From the NCBI GenBank assembly GCA_965226925.1, contig CBDDEN010000009.1:474933-538932 (forward strand): a stretch of 64,000 nucleotides of DNA, given 5' to 3'. Both the position numbers and the translations under genes were made by a program. Under the pieces are notes generated by a model. That model did not search any database. It was given only the letters and a program-made list of their open reading frames with translations, and was not told the origin of the DNA. This DNA is from CBDDCX01 sp965226925. Lineage in GTDB: Bacteria; Gemmatimonadota; Gemmatimonadetes; Longimicrobiales; Gaopeijiaceae. Positions 56,614 to 64,000 of the stretch are shown piece after piece (within the stretch, counting starts at the first letter, position 1; every line of letters starts with the position of its first letter).

Positions 56614-56892
56614 GGGGAGAGCGGCCCCAGCCTCGTGGGCTGGGACGTCGTAGAAGGTGCCGTCGGGGCGGAATCTCCGTTCGCGGCCAGGGTGACGTCA
56701 TCGCCCTCAGCCTTCATGTCGGCTCGGGCGGCCAAATTGCTCAGCTCTCAATACCGGCTCGAGGTGTCTCTTCCCAAACACTTGGACAGCTACCACCCCC
56801 CTTGGGTTGGAACACCGACTCCTTGCGTAGGCCGAGCGGCACACGCGACCATTCGGCATCTGCTGATGATACCTACGGGATAGAGGTCGCTC
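56614..56892. other. Intergenic region
   Basis: About 280 bases between the kinase and the small membrane protein. I see no convincing gene or terminator. A GATAGAGGTCG stretch at the end contains the probable ribosome site of the next gene. Confidence 0.4.
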
Positions 56893-57240
56893 ATGTTTGC
56901 AGCACTGACGCTTCTCCAGGCCCAGCCCATCATGCCCGTCGATCTGACGGCCCTACTCGCCGTCTTCATGGGAATCTCCATCGTGTTGATACTGGAGCTG
57001 GGGATTACGGCGCGCTTCGCGCCGAAGCCGACGGTGGAGCCGTTGAGTCGCTTCTTCGATCGAAAAGGAGTCGATGAGGTGGTCGCCATCCTGGAACGAA
57101 GAATGGCGCTCCTGGAGCAACAGATCGAGTCGATCGAAGCGAACGGACATCGGCTCGTCGAAATGAACGAGTTCCATCAGGAGCTTCAATCGGGGTCGAA
57201 GGACCAGGCGCAACTCCCTGCCCGTCGAGATGGAGAGTAG
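56893..57240 (+). CDS. Small membrane protein with C-terminal coiled coil
   Basis: The ATG at 56893 follows GAGG. A 115-residue product has one membrane helix (LTALLAVFMGISIVLILELGI) near the N-terminus, then a basic segment and a long helix with heptad pattern (VDEVVAILERRMALLEQQIESIEANGHRLVEMNEF). A structural or partner-binding role is likely; the family is not recognised. Its stop is one base before the start of the phosphodiesterase gene, so the two genes are probably cotranslated. Confidence 0.65.
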   Translation: MFAALTLLQAQPIMPVDLTALLAVFMGISIVLILELGITARFAPKPTVEPLSRFFDRKGVDEVVAILERRMALLEQQIESIEANGHRLVEMNEFHQELQSGSKDQAQLPARRDGE

Positions 57241-57241
57241 G

Positions 57242-57979
57242 ATGCCCGAGATCATCGGGCACAGAGGCTATGCGGCCGTAGCTCCCGAAAACACGCTCGC
57301 GTCTCTGGAAGCGGCGCTGGTCGCCGGAGTCCGCGCGGTGGAGTTCGACCTGCACGTGGCGTCGTGCGGAACGCCGGTCCTGTTCCACGATGTGAATCTC
57401 GGCCGCACGACGAACGGCGTGGGGCCGGTACGACGCCGGACCCTGGGGCAACTGCAGGCGATGGACGCGGGCAAGTGGTTCTCGGCCGAGTTCGCCGGTG
57501 AGAAGGTGCCCTCCCTGACCGAGGCCCTCGACACGCTCAGGGGACGGGTCGACCGCATCTATCCGGAGGTGAAGGGCTTCCGAGAGCTCGAGGACCTCGA
57601 CCGGATGGTCCGCCTGGTTCGCGAGGCGGGCCTGGTCGAGGTGACCACGTTCATCAGCCTGGACTGGAACATCCTGGACCGCATTCGTGGCCAGGAGGCG
57701 GGCCTCGGCATCGGATTCATCGTCGAAACGGCGGATCGATTCGAAGAGGGACTCGAACGAGCCAAGAACGATCCGAGTGCCATACTGGACCTCAACCACA
57801 CCCTCGGTCTCGAGGACCCCTCCCTGGTCGAGCGAGCGCGCACGGCGGGCATCGACGTGGCCGTTTGGACCGTCAACGATCCCGCAGAAGCGACTCGACT
57901 CGCGGAGGCCGGGGTCACGCGCTTCACCACGGACCAGGTCGCGAGACTCCTCGACTGGGCCGGCACTCGGCGAGGCTGA
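57242..57979 (+). CDS. Glycerophosphodiester phosphodiesterase
   Basis: From the ATG at 57242 (GGAG six bases upstream; ATG 57230 is an alternative) a 245-residue cytoplasmic GDPD. It has the catalytic motif IIGHRGYAAVAPENTL, the metal residues in AVEFDLHVASCGTPVLFHDVNLGRTTNG, the acidic residue in RIYPEVKGFRE and the C-terminal GIDVAVWTVNDPAEATRLAEAGVTRFTTDQV. One oddity is Val-Ala-Ser where most members have a VxxTKDG-type stretch. The enzyme releases glycerol-3-phosphate from phospholipid head groups. The glpD gene starts five bases after its stop, which makes a two-step route to dihydroxyacetone phosphate. Confidence 0.9.
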   Translation: MPEIIGHRGYAAVAPENTLASLEAALVAGVRAVEFDLHVASCGTPVLFHDVNLGRTTNGVGPVRRRTLGQLQAMDAGKWFSAEFAGEKVPSLTEALDTLRGRVDRIYPEVKGFRELEDLDRMVRLVREAGLVEVTTFISLDWNILDRIRGQEAGLGIGFIVETADRFEEGLERAKNDPSAILDLNHTLGLEDPSLVERARTAGIDVAVWTVNDPAEATRLAEAGVTRFTTDQVARLLDWAGTRRG

Positions 57980-57983
57980 CCTC

Positions 57984-59633
57984 GTGCCCCCTTCTCCGTT
58001 CGGCGACTCGCGCGGGCGCCAGGAGGCGCTGGCCGGCCTCGGCAACCGGCACCTCGATCTCCTCATCATCGGCGGTGGCATCACGGGCTGCGGAATTGCC
58101 CGTGACGCCGCACTGCGGGGCTGGACCGTGGGCCTCGTGGAGAAGGAGGACTTCGGGTTCGGCACCTCCAGTCGTTCGTCGAAGATTATCCACGGCGGGG
58201 TCCGGTACCTGGAGTACGGACACTTTCTACTCGTTCGTGAGTCGGCGCGCGAGCGCAAGGTGTTGAGGAAGATCGCCCCTCACCTGGTGCACCCCCTGGA
58301 TTTCATGTATCCGGTCTTCGACGGTGAGAGCGTGATGAAGATCAGGGCCGGGCTGACCGTCTTCGACTTCCTGGCCAGTAACGAAAAAGACGCCCGACAC
58401 GCCAACCTCTCTCCGGAAGAGGTCCGCGAGCAGCTTCCCGGACTTCGCGAGAGGCTCAAGGGCGGAATCCGCTACCTCGAATACATCACCGACGACGCCC
58501 GCCTCACGTTGGAGAACGCGCAGTCCGCCGCCGAGCACGGGGCTCTGGTGGTCAATCATGCCCGGGCCGGACGGCTGACCCTGGAAGATGGTCGAGTGAC
58601 GGGATGCCAGGTGACCGACACGCTCGACGGGGCAGTGGTGGACGTGACAGCCCGAGTCACGGTGAATGCCACCGGGGTCTGGTGCGACGAGGTTCTGTCG
58701 GAGGAATCGATCGAAACGGAGCACCCTCTCATCCCCAGCAAGGGCATCCACATTCTGTTGCGGGCCGAACGACTACCCATGACCGGGGCGACCTTCCTGC
58801 GAGCTACCGACGGCAAGCGCGGACTTGCCATGCGGCGGCTGAACTACGTGTACGTAGGAACGACGGACACCGAGTACGACGGACCCCTGGACCGGCCTCG
58901 CGCCACTAGGGCCGATGTCGACGAGGTCCTCGAGATGGTCCAGGATTGCTTCCCGGACCAGAACCTCACGCACGACGACGTGTTGGCGACGTGGGCGTGC
59001 GTGCGACCCCTCATCCGGGAAGAGGGGAAGAGCACGAGAGATACGTCCCGCGAAGACGCGGTGTGGCACTCCCCTCCAGGCCTGATCAGTATCACCGGAG
59101 GCAAGCTCACGACGTACCGGACGATGGCGCATCGGATACTCTCGATCGCCGACCGCGAGCTGGGTCCGGCTCCGGGTCTTCCCGAGCGCACGGCCGTGGT
59201 TCCGCTGCCCGGCGCCGACGTGGGACCCCAGGGTATGGAGGCCTTCCGCGCGGACCGTGGCCGGAGCCTTCTGGAAATGGGCGTTCCTCCGGACACCGTC
59301 GACCGGCTCTGCTGGCTCTACGGCAAACAACTGGACTACTTCATCGCCCTCGCCGTAGACGACGCCAGTTGGCTCGAGCCGCTCCACCCCGACGTTCCGG
59401 CGATACGGGCCGAAGTCCAGAATTCCGTGACCCACGAGATGGCTCGAACGCTCACCGACTTCATGGACCGGCGGGCAGCCCTGCTCCTCTTCAGCGACAA
59501 CTTCGGGCTCGCGGCCGCCGAGGCGGCGGCGGACATCATGGCAGAAGAACTGGAGTGGAGCACCGATCGGAGGACTCAGGAGTTGCAGGACTACCACGCC
59601 CTTGCTTCCGAACACGGACTGCCGTCCGACTGA
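57984..59633 (+). CDS. glpD: Glycerol-3-phosphate dehydrogenase (FAD, respiratory)
   Basis: From a GTG at 57984 an intact 549-residue flavoenzyme bound to the inner membrane. The FAD-binding N-terminus is LLIIGGGITGCGIARDAALRGWTVGLVEKEDFGFGTSSRSSKIIHGGVRYLE, the classical GlpD signature. Further landmarks are YITDDARLTLENAQSAAEHG, HPLIPSKGIHILL and SITGGKLTTYRTMA. It oxidises glycerol-3-phosphate to dihydroxyacetone phosphate and passes electrons to quinone. Coupling with the upstream phosphodiesterase suggests glycerophospholipid salvage. Length and motifs fit the family well. Confidence 0.94.
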   Translation: MPPSPFGDSRGRQEALAGLGNRHLDLLIIGGGITGCGIARDAALRGWTVGLVEKEDFGFGTSSRSSKIIHGGVRYLEYGHFLLVRESARERKVLRKIAPHLVHPLDFMYPVFDGESVMKIRAGLTVFDFLASNEKDARHANLSPEEVREQLPGLRERLKGGIRYLEYITDDARLTLENAQSAAEHGALVVNHARAGRLTLEDGRVTGCQVTDTLDGAVVDVTARVTVNATGVWCDEVLSEESIETEHPLIPSKGIHILLRAERLPMTGATFLRATDGKRGLAMRRLNYVYVGTTDTEYDGPLDRPRATRADVDEVLEMVQDCFPDQNLTHDDVLATWACVRPLIREEGKSTRDTSREDAVWHSPPGLISITGGKLTTYRTMAHRILSIADRELGPAPGLPERTAVVPLPGADVGPQGMEAFRADRGRSLLEMGVPPDTVDRLCWLYGKQLDYFIALAVDDASWLEPLHPDVPAIRAEVQNSVTHEMARTLTDFMDRRAALLLFSDNFGLAAAEAAADIMAEELEWSTDRRTQELQDYHALASEHGLPSD

Positions 59634-59668
59634 GTCGCCGGATCTGCGGAGTTCCCGTGGGGTGAGGG

Positions 59669-61444
59669 TCAGGCGGTCTTGGTCTCTCGATGGAGCGGTA
59701 GGACGAACGAGAACGTGCTCCCCTCCCCAATCTCCGTCTCCACCCGCACCTGAGCATCGTGGGCGGCCAGAATCCCCTCCACTATCGCGAGACCGAGTCC
59801 GGCGCCGCCGCCGGCGGAGCGGTGACCCTTCCAGAATCGGTCGAACAGGTGCTCGCGCATCTCCTGGTCGATGCCGGGACCCGTATCGCGGACCGCCACG
59901 AGCACGCCTCCATCGGAAGCCGAAGCCGTAACCCTTACCTCCCCGCCCTCAGGCGTGAACTTCAGAGCGTTCCCGATCAGGTTCGACATCACCTGGAGGA
60001 TCCGGTCGCGATCCGCCTCCACCTGCGGGAGCTCCGGGTCGATTACGGCACGCAAGGTCACGCCCTCGTCGTCGGCCCGCGAGCGCGCCGACGCAACGGC
60101 TTCGCGGAGCATCTCTCCGGTCGCCACGGGTTTCTGCCAAACGGAGAGCCTGCCCGCCTCGATCTGGGCCACATCCAGCAGATCCTGGATGAGCCGGTTG
60201 ATACGGTCCGCAGCCCTGTGAATGATCTCCAGGTGTTCTCCCCTGGCCTCCAACGACAGCGGCACGTCGGCGAGGAGCTCGGCGGCAGCGGCGATCGTTC
60301 CCACCGGGTTCCTGAGATCGTGCGAGACGACGGCCAAGACTTCGTCCCGGGCCCGGACAGCCGCACGAAGTGCCTCCTGTGCCTCCCGCATCTCGGTCAT
60401 GTCCGTGATCGTCAACACGACTCCCGTCACCTCGAGCCCATCCTTCATCGGGCTCACACTCAGCTGCACGGGGAACGAGGACCCGTCTTTCCGCCATACG
60501 ACGTCGTCTAAAACGCGAACGGTTTCCCCCGTGGCCAACGACGTGCGCACGGGGCACTCGGCCGCCGGATGAGGGGTGCCGTCGGGTCTCGTGTGATGGA
60601 TCAGCGGATGGACGACCTGACCACGTAGCTCCCTCGGTGAGTATCCCAGCAACTCGGCACCGGCCTCGTTCAGGAAGGTGCACCGACCATCGAGGTCGAG
60701 ACCGACGAGCCCGTCGCCCGTACCACCAAGGACCGCCCGGAGGCCGCGGCGGGCGGCCACGGTTTCCCGGCGTCGCCGGGTCTCGTTGCGGACCAACTCC
60801 TGAAGCCGGAACCCCACCATCCCCATGGCCGCCGCTCCCACGATCGCGAGGAAAATGGTGCCGATGGAGACCCAGAGCTGAATGAGAGCCTGGCGGTCCC
60901 AGCGAACGGATGCGGAGGCCGCGTCACGGATCAGCCGGTCCTCGAACGCCCGCGTCTCGGAACGCACGGCTTCGTAGCGTACCCGATCGTCCGCCAGCCT
61001 CTCTCTGAACTCCTCGGGACGGATACCGATCGCGCCACCTTCCATGAGCGGCGCATGAAGCACTTGCCACTCGCTGATCCGCATCTGGAGTTGGTTGAGC
61101 TCTCGCAGATACGGAAACGGCGACGGCATTTCTCCGATCACCCGTTCGAGCGCGTCGAGGCGCAGGGACTCCTTCTCGAGGTCCTCCCGGTAGAGGCTCA
61201 GGAACGTCGTATCACCCGAGGCCACGTACTGCTCCACCCTCATCATCTGGTTGGAGTGGGAGAGGGCGATCTCCGGGATGAGCGGCCGGGCATCGGTGAA
61301 CACATCGATGTCCCTCTCCAGGTCCGCCTGTTGCCGCTCGAGGAACCAAGGGATCAGGGCGAGCGACAACAGCGCAAAGAAGGACACCCCCAAGGAGAGT
61401 ATCCACCCTGACCGGCCAACTCGCGGCTCACCGCCGGAGGGCAT
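59669..61444 (-). CDS. Membrane sensor histidine kinase with PAS domain
   Basis: From the ATG at 61444 a 591-residue kinase. Two membrane helices (about residues 13-33, WILSLGVSFFALLSLALIPWF; and about 190-215, VSIGTIFLAIVGAAAMGMVGF) frame a periplasmic helical sensor. Next is a PAS/PAC domain (VLGGTGDGLVGLDLDGRCTFLNEAGAELLG), then HisKA with H box EVLAVVSHDLRNPVGTIAAAAELL. HATPase_c has N box MSNLIGNALKFTPEGGEV and G boxes DTGPGID and GGGAGLGLAIVEG. No response regulator is adjacent. It converges with glpD, leaving only 35 bases between the stops. Confidence 0.9.
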   Translation of the reverse strand: MPSGGEPRVGRSGWILSLGVSFFALLSLALIPWFLERQQADLERDIDVFTDARPLIPEIALSHSNQMMRVEQYVASGDTTFLSLYREDLEKESLRLDALERVIGEMPSPFPYLRELNQLQMRISEWQVLHAPLMEGGAIGIRPEEFRERLADDRVRYEAVRSETRAFEDRLIRDAASASVRWDRQALIQLWVSIGTIFLAIVGAAAMGMVGFRLQELVRNETRRRRETVAARRGLRAVLGGTGDGLVGLDLDGRCTFLNEAGAELLGYSPRELRGQVVHPLIHHTRPDGTPHPAAECPVRTSLATGETVRVLDDVVWRKDGSSFPVQLSVSPMKDGLEVTGVVLTITDMTEMREAQEALRAAVRARDEVLAVVSHDLRNPVGTIAAAAELLADVPLSLEARGEHLEIIHRAADRINRLIQDLLDVAQIEAGRLSVWQKPVATGEMLREAVASARSRADDEGVTLRAVIDPELPQVEADRDRILQVMSNLIGNALKFTPEGGEVRVTASASDGGVLVAVRDTGPGIDQEMREHLFDRFWKGHRSAGGGAGLGLAIVEGILAAHDAQVRVETEIGEGSTFSFVLPLHRETKTA

Positions 61445-61506
61445 CGATGCCTTTCCGTGTTCGCGACCTGGTGACCAGGCCGGGGGCACCGCCTATCGTT
61501 CCACCC

Positions 61507-62582
61507 ATGGAGCACATCCTCTTCACCGGCTTTCCCGGATTCCTGGGAAGCCAGTTGCTGTCACGACTGATGACCCGGCATGTCGGGGCCCGGGCCCACT
61601 GCCTCGTCCAGCCCGCATTCGTACATCTGGCCGGAATCTCCTTGCAAGGACTCGGCCCGGAGATCTCGAAGCGGGTCAATCTGGTCGAAGGCGACGTCAC
61701 CCGGCACGGCCTCGGACTGGGCTCACCCGACTGGCTCCACTCCGTGGATCACGTGTTTCACCTGGCGGCGATCTACGATCTCGACATGCCTCGGAGCCGG
61801 GCCTTCTCCGTCAACGTCGAAGGTACGCACAACGTGCTCTCCATCTTGGACAGGTGCTCGAAGCTAAGGCGCCTGCACTACGTGAGCACGTGCTATGTGA
61901 GTGGCCGACACGCGGGAGTGTTCCATGAGGGAGATCTCGACGTCGGGCAGGCTTTCAACAACGTGTACGAGGAAACCAAGTTTCTGGCCGAGCGTGCGGT
62001 CCAGGGTTGGGGCCGTAACGGTGGCCCAGTCACCGTCTATCGGCCGGCCTCCGTCGTGGGCGATTCCGACTCGGGAACGACCCAGAAGTACGACGGACCC
62101 TACTTCGTCCTCAAGCTGATCCTCAAGCAGGGCAAAGTCGCCGTCGTCCCCGTGCTGGGCAGCGGGAATGCCCGGGTCAACTTCGTGCCTCGAGATTTCG
62201 TCACCGAGACCATCGAGTACCTCTCCGGCCGATCCGACACGTTGGGGTGCACGTTCCCACCTCGCCGACCCTGCCCCATGCACCGCGCGCGAGGTGATCG
62301 ACCTCATGGGACGCATAAACCGGCCGACGAATCGTGCGAGTGCGCCTTCCCCACCGGCTGGCGGACTGGGCCACCAGACGCGTGCCGGGCGTGCGAAGGT
62401 GGACCGGCATCCCGGCCGGGGCGCTGGGTTACTTCACCCACCCGACGCTCTACTCCACGACCGCCACCGAGCGGGCCCTGGAGGGGAGCGGCCTACGACC
62501 GCCCCCGTTCGGGCGGTACCTCCCGCGCTTGGTGGAGTTCGCGAGGGCCCATCCGGAGATCGGGTCGGATGCGATGGCCTAG
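61507..62582 (+). CDS. NAD(P)-dependent epimerase/reductase (SDR extended, thioester-reductase-like), two frameshifts
   Basis: The ATG at 61507 starts a Rossmann protein with the nucleotide motif LFTGFPGFLGSQLLSRL, DHVFHLAAIYDLDMP, the catalytic RLHYVSTCYVSG and YEETKFLAERAV (YxxxK). The overall form is that of NAD_binding_4 (fatty acyl-CoA/thioester reductase) SDRs. Near 62255 one extra C and near 62325 one extra A shift the frame twice. The final frame reads VRVRLPHRLADWATRRVPGVRRWTG and ends at 62582, so the joined protein has about 358 residues. The substrate is unknown. The shifts lie in GC-rich stretches and fit sequencing errors. Confidence 0.75.
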
Positions 62583-62583
62583 G

Positions 62584-62602
62584 GTCGTGTCCGGGACACG
62601 AC
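62584..62602. terminator. Perfect 9-bp hairpin between convergent genes
   Basis: GTCGTGTCC and GGACACGAC flank a single G, filling almost the whole 21-base gap between the SDR stop and the mobB stop. No T-run follows on either strand, so it may be a weak bidirectional terminator or a protein site rather than a classical terminator. Confidence 0.45.
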
Positions 62603-62603
62603 A

Positions 62604-63156
62604 CTAGCTCAGAAGGGCCTTCTCGACGAGGTCCGCCAAGCGCTCCGGAAGATCGGGCGCGTTCAGATCCATGACCGGAATCGGCAGGTCGAGGTCGACG
62701 GCGTCCGTTACCAGAGCCCAGGTACAGACCGGCGTCTTCCGCGTCGGCCTGAAAGACCGGTCGAACATGGGCCGCGGGCCGGTAGACCTCGATCTTCGGG
62801 ACGGCGGCCCGCTTGTACCCCTCCACCACGACGATCTCGGCATCGGAAACGAAGCGACGCACGACTTCGTCGAGCGCCGGTTCACCCTCGTGGCCCCACT
62901 CCCCCATCACCACGTACTCGTCCGGACCCGCGAGAACGACTCGACTCGCCCCACCCTCGTTGCGAAGCCGCCACGAATCGGTGCCCGGCGTGTCGATGTC
63001 GAAGCCGTGGCCATGCTTGACGACCGTGACTCTTCGCCCCCGTCGCTCCAGGGCCGCGACGAGTTCCACGGCCACGGAGGTCTTGCCGCTGTCCTTGAAG
63101 CCGATGACGCTCACCACGGGCGGTCGTGAAGGCCGCGCTGCCCGGGGCGTCGTCAC
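62604..63156 (-). CDS. mobB: Molybdopterin-guanine dinucleotide biosynthesis adapter protein, frameshifted
   Basis: The GTG at 63156 overlaps the mobA stop (GTGA). The protein has a P-loop, VVSVIGFKDSGKTSVAVELVAALERRG, then VTVVKHGHGFDIDTPGTDSWRLRNEGG and VVVEGYKRAAVPKIEVYR, all typical of MobB. Near 62722 one extra G changes frame, and the C-terminal part continues as ALVTDAVDLDLPIPVMDLN in another frame to 62604. The joined length, about 183 residues, is normal. MobB binds GTP and helps MobA to attach GMP to molybdopterin for bis-MGD enzymes such as formate dehydrogenases. Confidence 0.87.
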
Positions 63157-63806
63157 GGGCCACTCCCGCGTGTTGTCATGGGTGGACCCGGCGCGGCGCA
63201 GCGAGAAGCTCCGCCGCCCGAGCCCCGTCGGCCTCGGTGTTGACGTTCCAGAAAACGGTCGCAGGGTCAGCCACGGCCGCGACCTCCTCCTGACTCACCC
63301 GATCGGCATCGACGGCCGTAAGGAGCCCGTGCAGCGAGAGGGTCGTCGGACCGGATTCTGCTCTCGATCTCAGGAAGGCAGGCAGGCCTGTAGAGCGCGC
63401 AGAGGGGCTGTAGGCCGTCGGGACCCATCGGAGCCACGGCTGGCGCCGCGGTACGGCGTTCGATGACCAGTCGCACCAGGTCCCCAGTCACGAGGGGCAT
63501 GTCGCAGCCGAGAAGGAAGACCGCGGAGTCGCCTCGCTCGGTCGCCCACTCCAGGGCGGTCCACAGGCCGCCTAGGGGACCGAGGCCCGGCTCGATATCG
63601 GGGCGCGAAGGCACACCGAGGGTCCTCCCGACATCCTCGTCCGAAGCGACAAGGCCCACCGGAAGTCCAGCGGCTCGAAGGGCCTCCACCCCCCGACCGG
63701 CCAACGGACCCCCACCGACCTCCGCCGTGGCCTTCGGCCGACCGAACCGGCGACCCGCGCCACCCGCGAGGATGACGCCAAAGATGGGCTCCTCCCCAGC
63801 GCTCAC
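63153..63806 (-). CDS. mobA: Molybdenum cofactor guanylyltransferase, frameshifted
   Basis: The GTG at 63806 overlaps the fdhD stop. The N-terminus FGVILAGGAGRRFGRPKATAEVGG is the GTP-binding motif of MobA-type nucleotidyltransferases. It is followed by EPGLGPLGGLWTALEWA, SAVFLLGCDMPLVTGDLV (metal Asp) and GPDGLQPLCALYRPACLPEIE. Near 63345 the frame shifts and continues TLSLHGLLTAVDADRVSQEE and ATVFWNVNTEADGARAAELL, where FxNxNTpeD is the family's C-terminal signature, ending at 63153. MobA transfers GMP to molybdopterin in the cytoplasm. It forms an operon with fdhD and mobB. Confidence 0.87.
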
Positions 63807-64000
63807 CCCGCCACACGCTCCGAACCGGCATAGATGTTGAACCCCTCGGCCCGCGTGAAGCCGAGCAGGGTCATGTTGAAAGTTGTGGGCCAACTCCACA
63901 GCCAGGCTGGAGGGGGCACCCACCGCCGCCACGATGGGAATACCCGCGGCCACGGCCTTCTGCATGATCTCGAACGAAGCCCGTCCCGAGACCCCGAGGA
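63803..64000 (-). CDS. fdhD: Formate dehydrogenase accessory sulfurtransferase, C-terminal part
   Basis: The reverse strand enters from the window edge in SGRASFEIMQKAVAAGIPIVAAVGAPSSLAVELAHNF, the unmistakable end of FdhD. Near 63880 an extra base shifts the frame, and the other frame completes MTLLGFTRAEGFNIYAGSERV with the stop at 63803. FdhD transfers sulfur from IscS to the molybdenum cofactor of formate dehydrogenase. The N-terminal two thirds, with its catalytic Cys residues, lie outside the window. Grouping with mobA and mobB implies a molybdenum- or tungsten-dependent formate dehydrogenase nearby. Confidence 0.85.
   Translation of the reverse strand, partial: SSGSRDGLRSRSCRRPWPRVFPSWRRWVPPPAWLWSWPTTFNMTLLGFTRAEGFNIYAGSERVAG

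Overview
The window is about 64 kb of GC-rich bacterial chromosome. Its gene content points to a Gemmatimonadota-like organism: a SusC/SusD pair, a DUF5117-type HExxH metalloprotease, DUF5916 outer-membrane proteins, large S9 peptidases, secreted amidohydrolases and many Gram-negative lipoproteins. That assignment is an inference from gene content. No rRNA, tRNA or CRISPR array was seen.

Layout. 1-10.9 kb: a beta-propeller gene cut by the window edge, a broken metalloprotease, an aminotransferase with an in-frame TGA, a LivG-type ABC ATPase with a truncated acyl-CoA synthetase, a broken alanine/sodium symporter, and a cyclic amidohydrolase with a DapA-like lyase. 10.9-26 kb: apbE, an ABC-F ATPase with a Lys/Gly linker, a Big2 lipoprotein joined to a two-part YeeE/YedE sulfur transporter, truncated two-component genes, a ComEC-like hydrolase, an amidase, a DUF420 protein and an S9 peptidase. 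26-34.5 kb: DUF3179, SusD and a SusC fragment, a cupredoxin with DUF5916, and an esterase. 34.7-39.1 kb: a respiratory cluster of cupredoxin lipoprotein, cytochrome bd-family subunit I without a visible CydB, diheme cytochrome c, and the start of a membrane-anchored cytochrome c cut by an IS3 element. 40.7-47.2 kb: an amidohydrolase diverging from a tightly packed operon (sugar isomerase, APC permease, aldo/keto reductase-RidA fusion, GrpB, start of a cysteine desulfurase) that is cut by a group II intron. 49.3-54.5 kb: a TPR lipoprotein-like gene, a thioesterase remnant, an IS30 element, a lipoprotein and a 276-bp MITE-like element. 54.5-64 kb: two sensor kinases around a glycerophosphodiester phosphodiesterase-glpD pair, an SDR reductase, and the molybdenum-cofactor operon fdhD-mobA-mobB.

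The most striking property is the density of broken genes. At least ten recognisable families have single-base frameshifts, two have in-frame TGA codons, and about ten loci have lost internal or terminal pieces of roughly 60 to several hundred codons. Intact genes lie between them. This could be real decay with rearrangement around mobile elements, or an uncorrected and partly collapsed assembly; the sequence alone cannot decide. The most interesting biological system is the bd-family oxidase cluster at 34.7-39.1 kb, which looks built to take electrons from periplasmic copper and heme proteins rather than from a CydA/CydB quinol oxidase.
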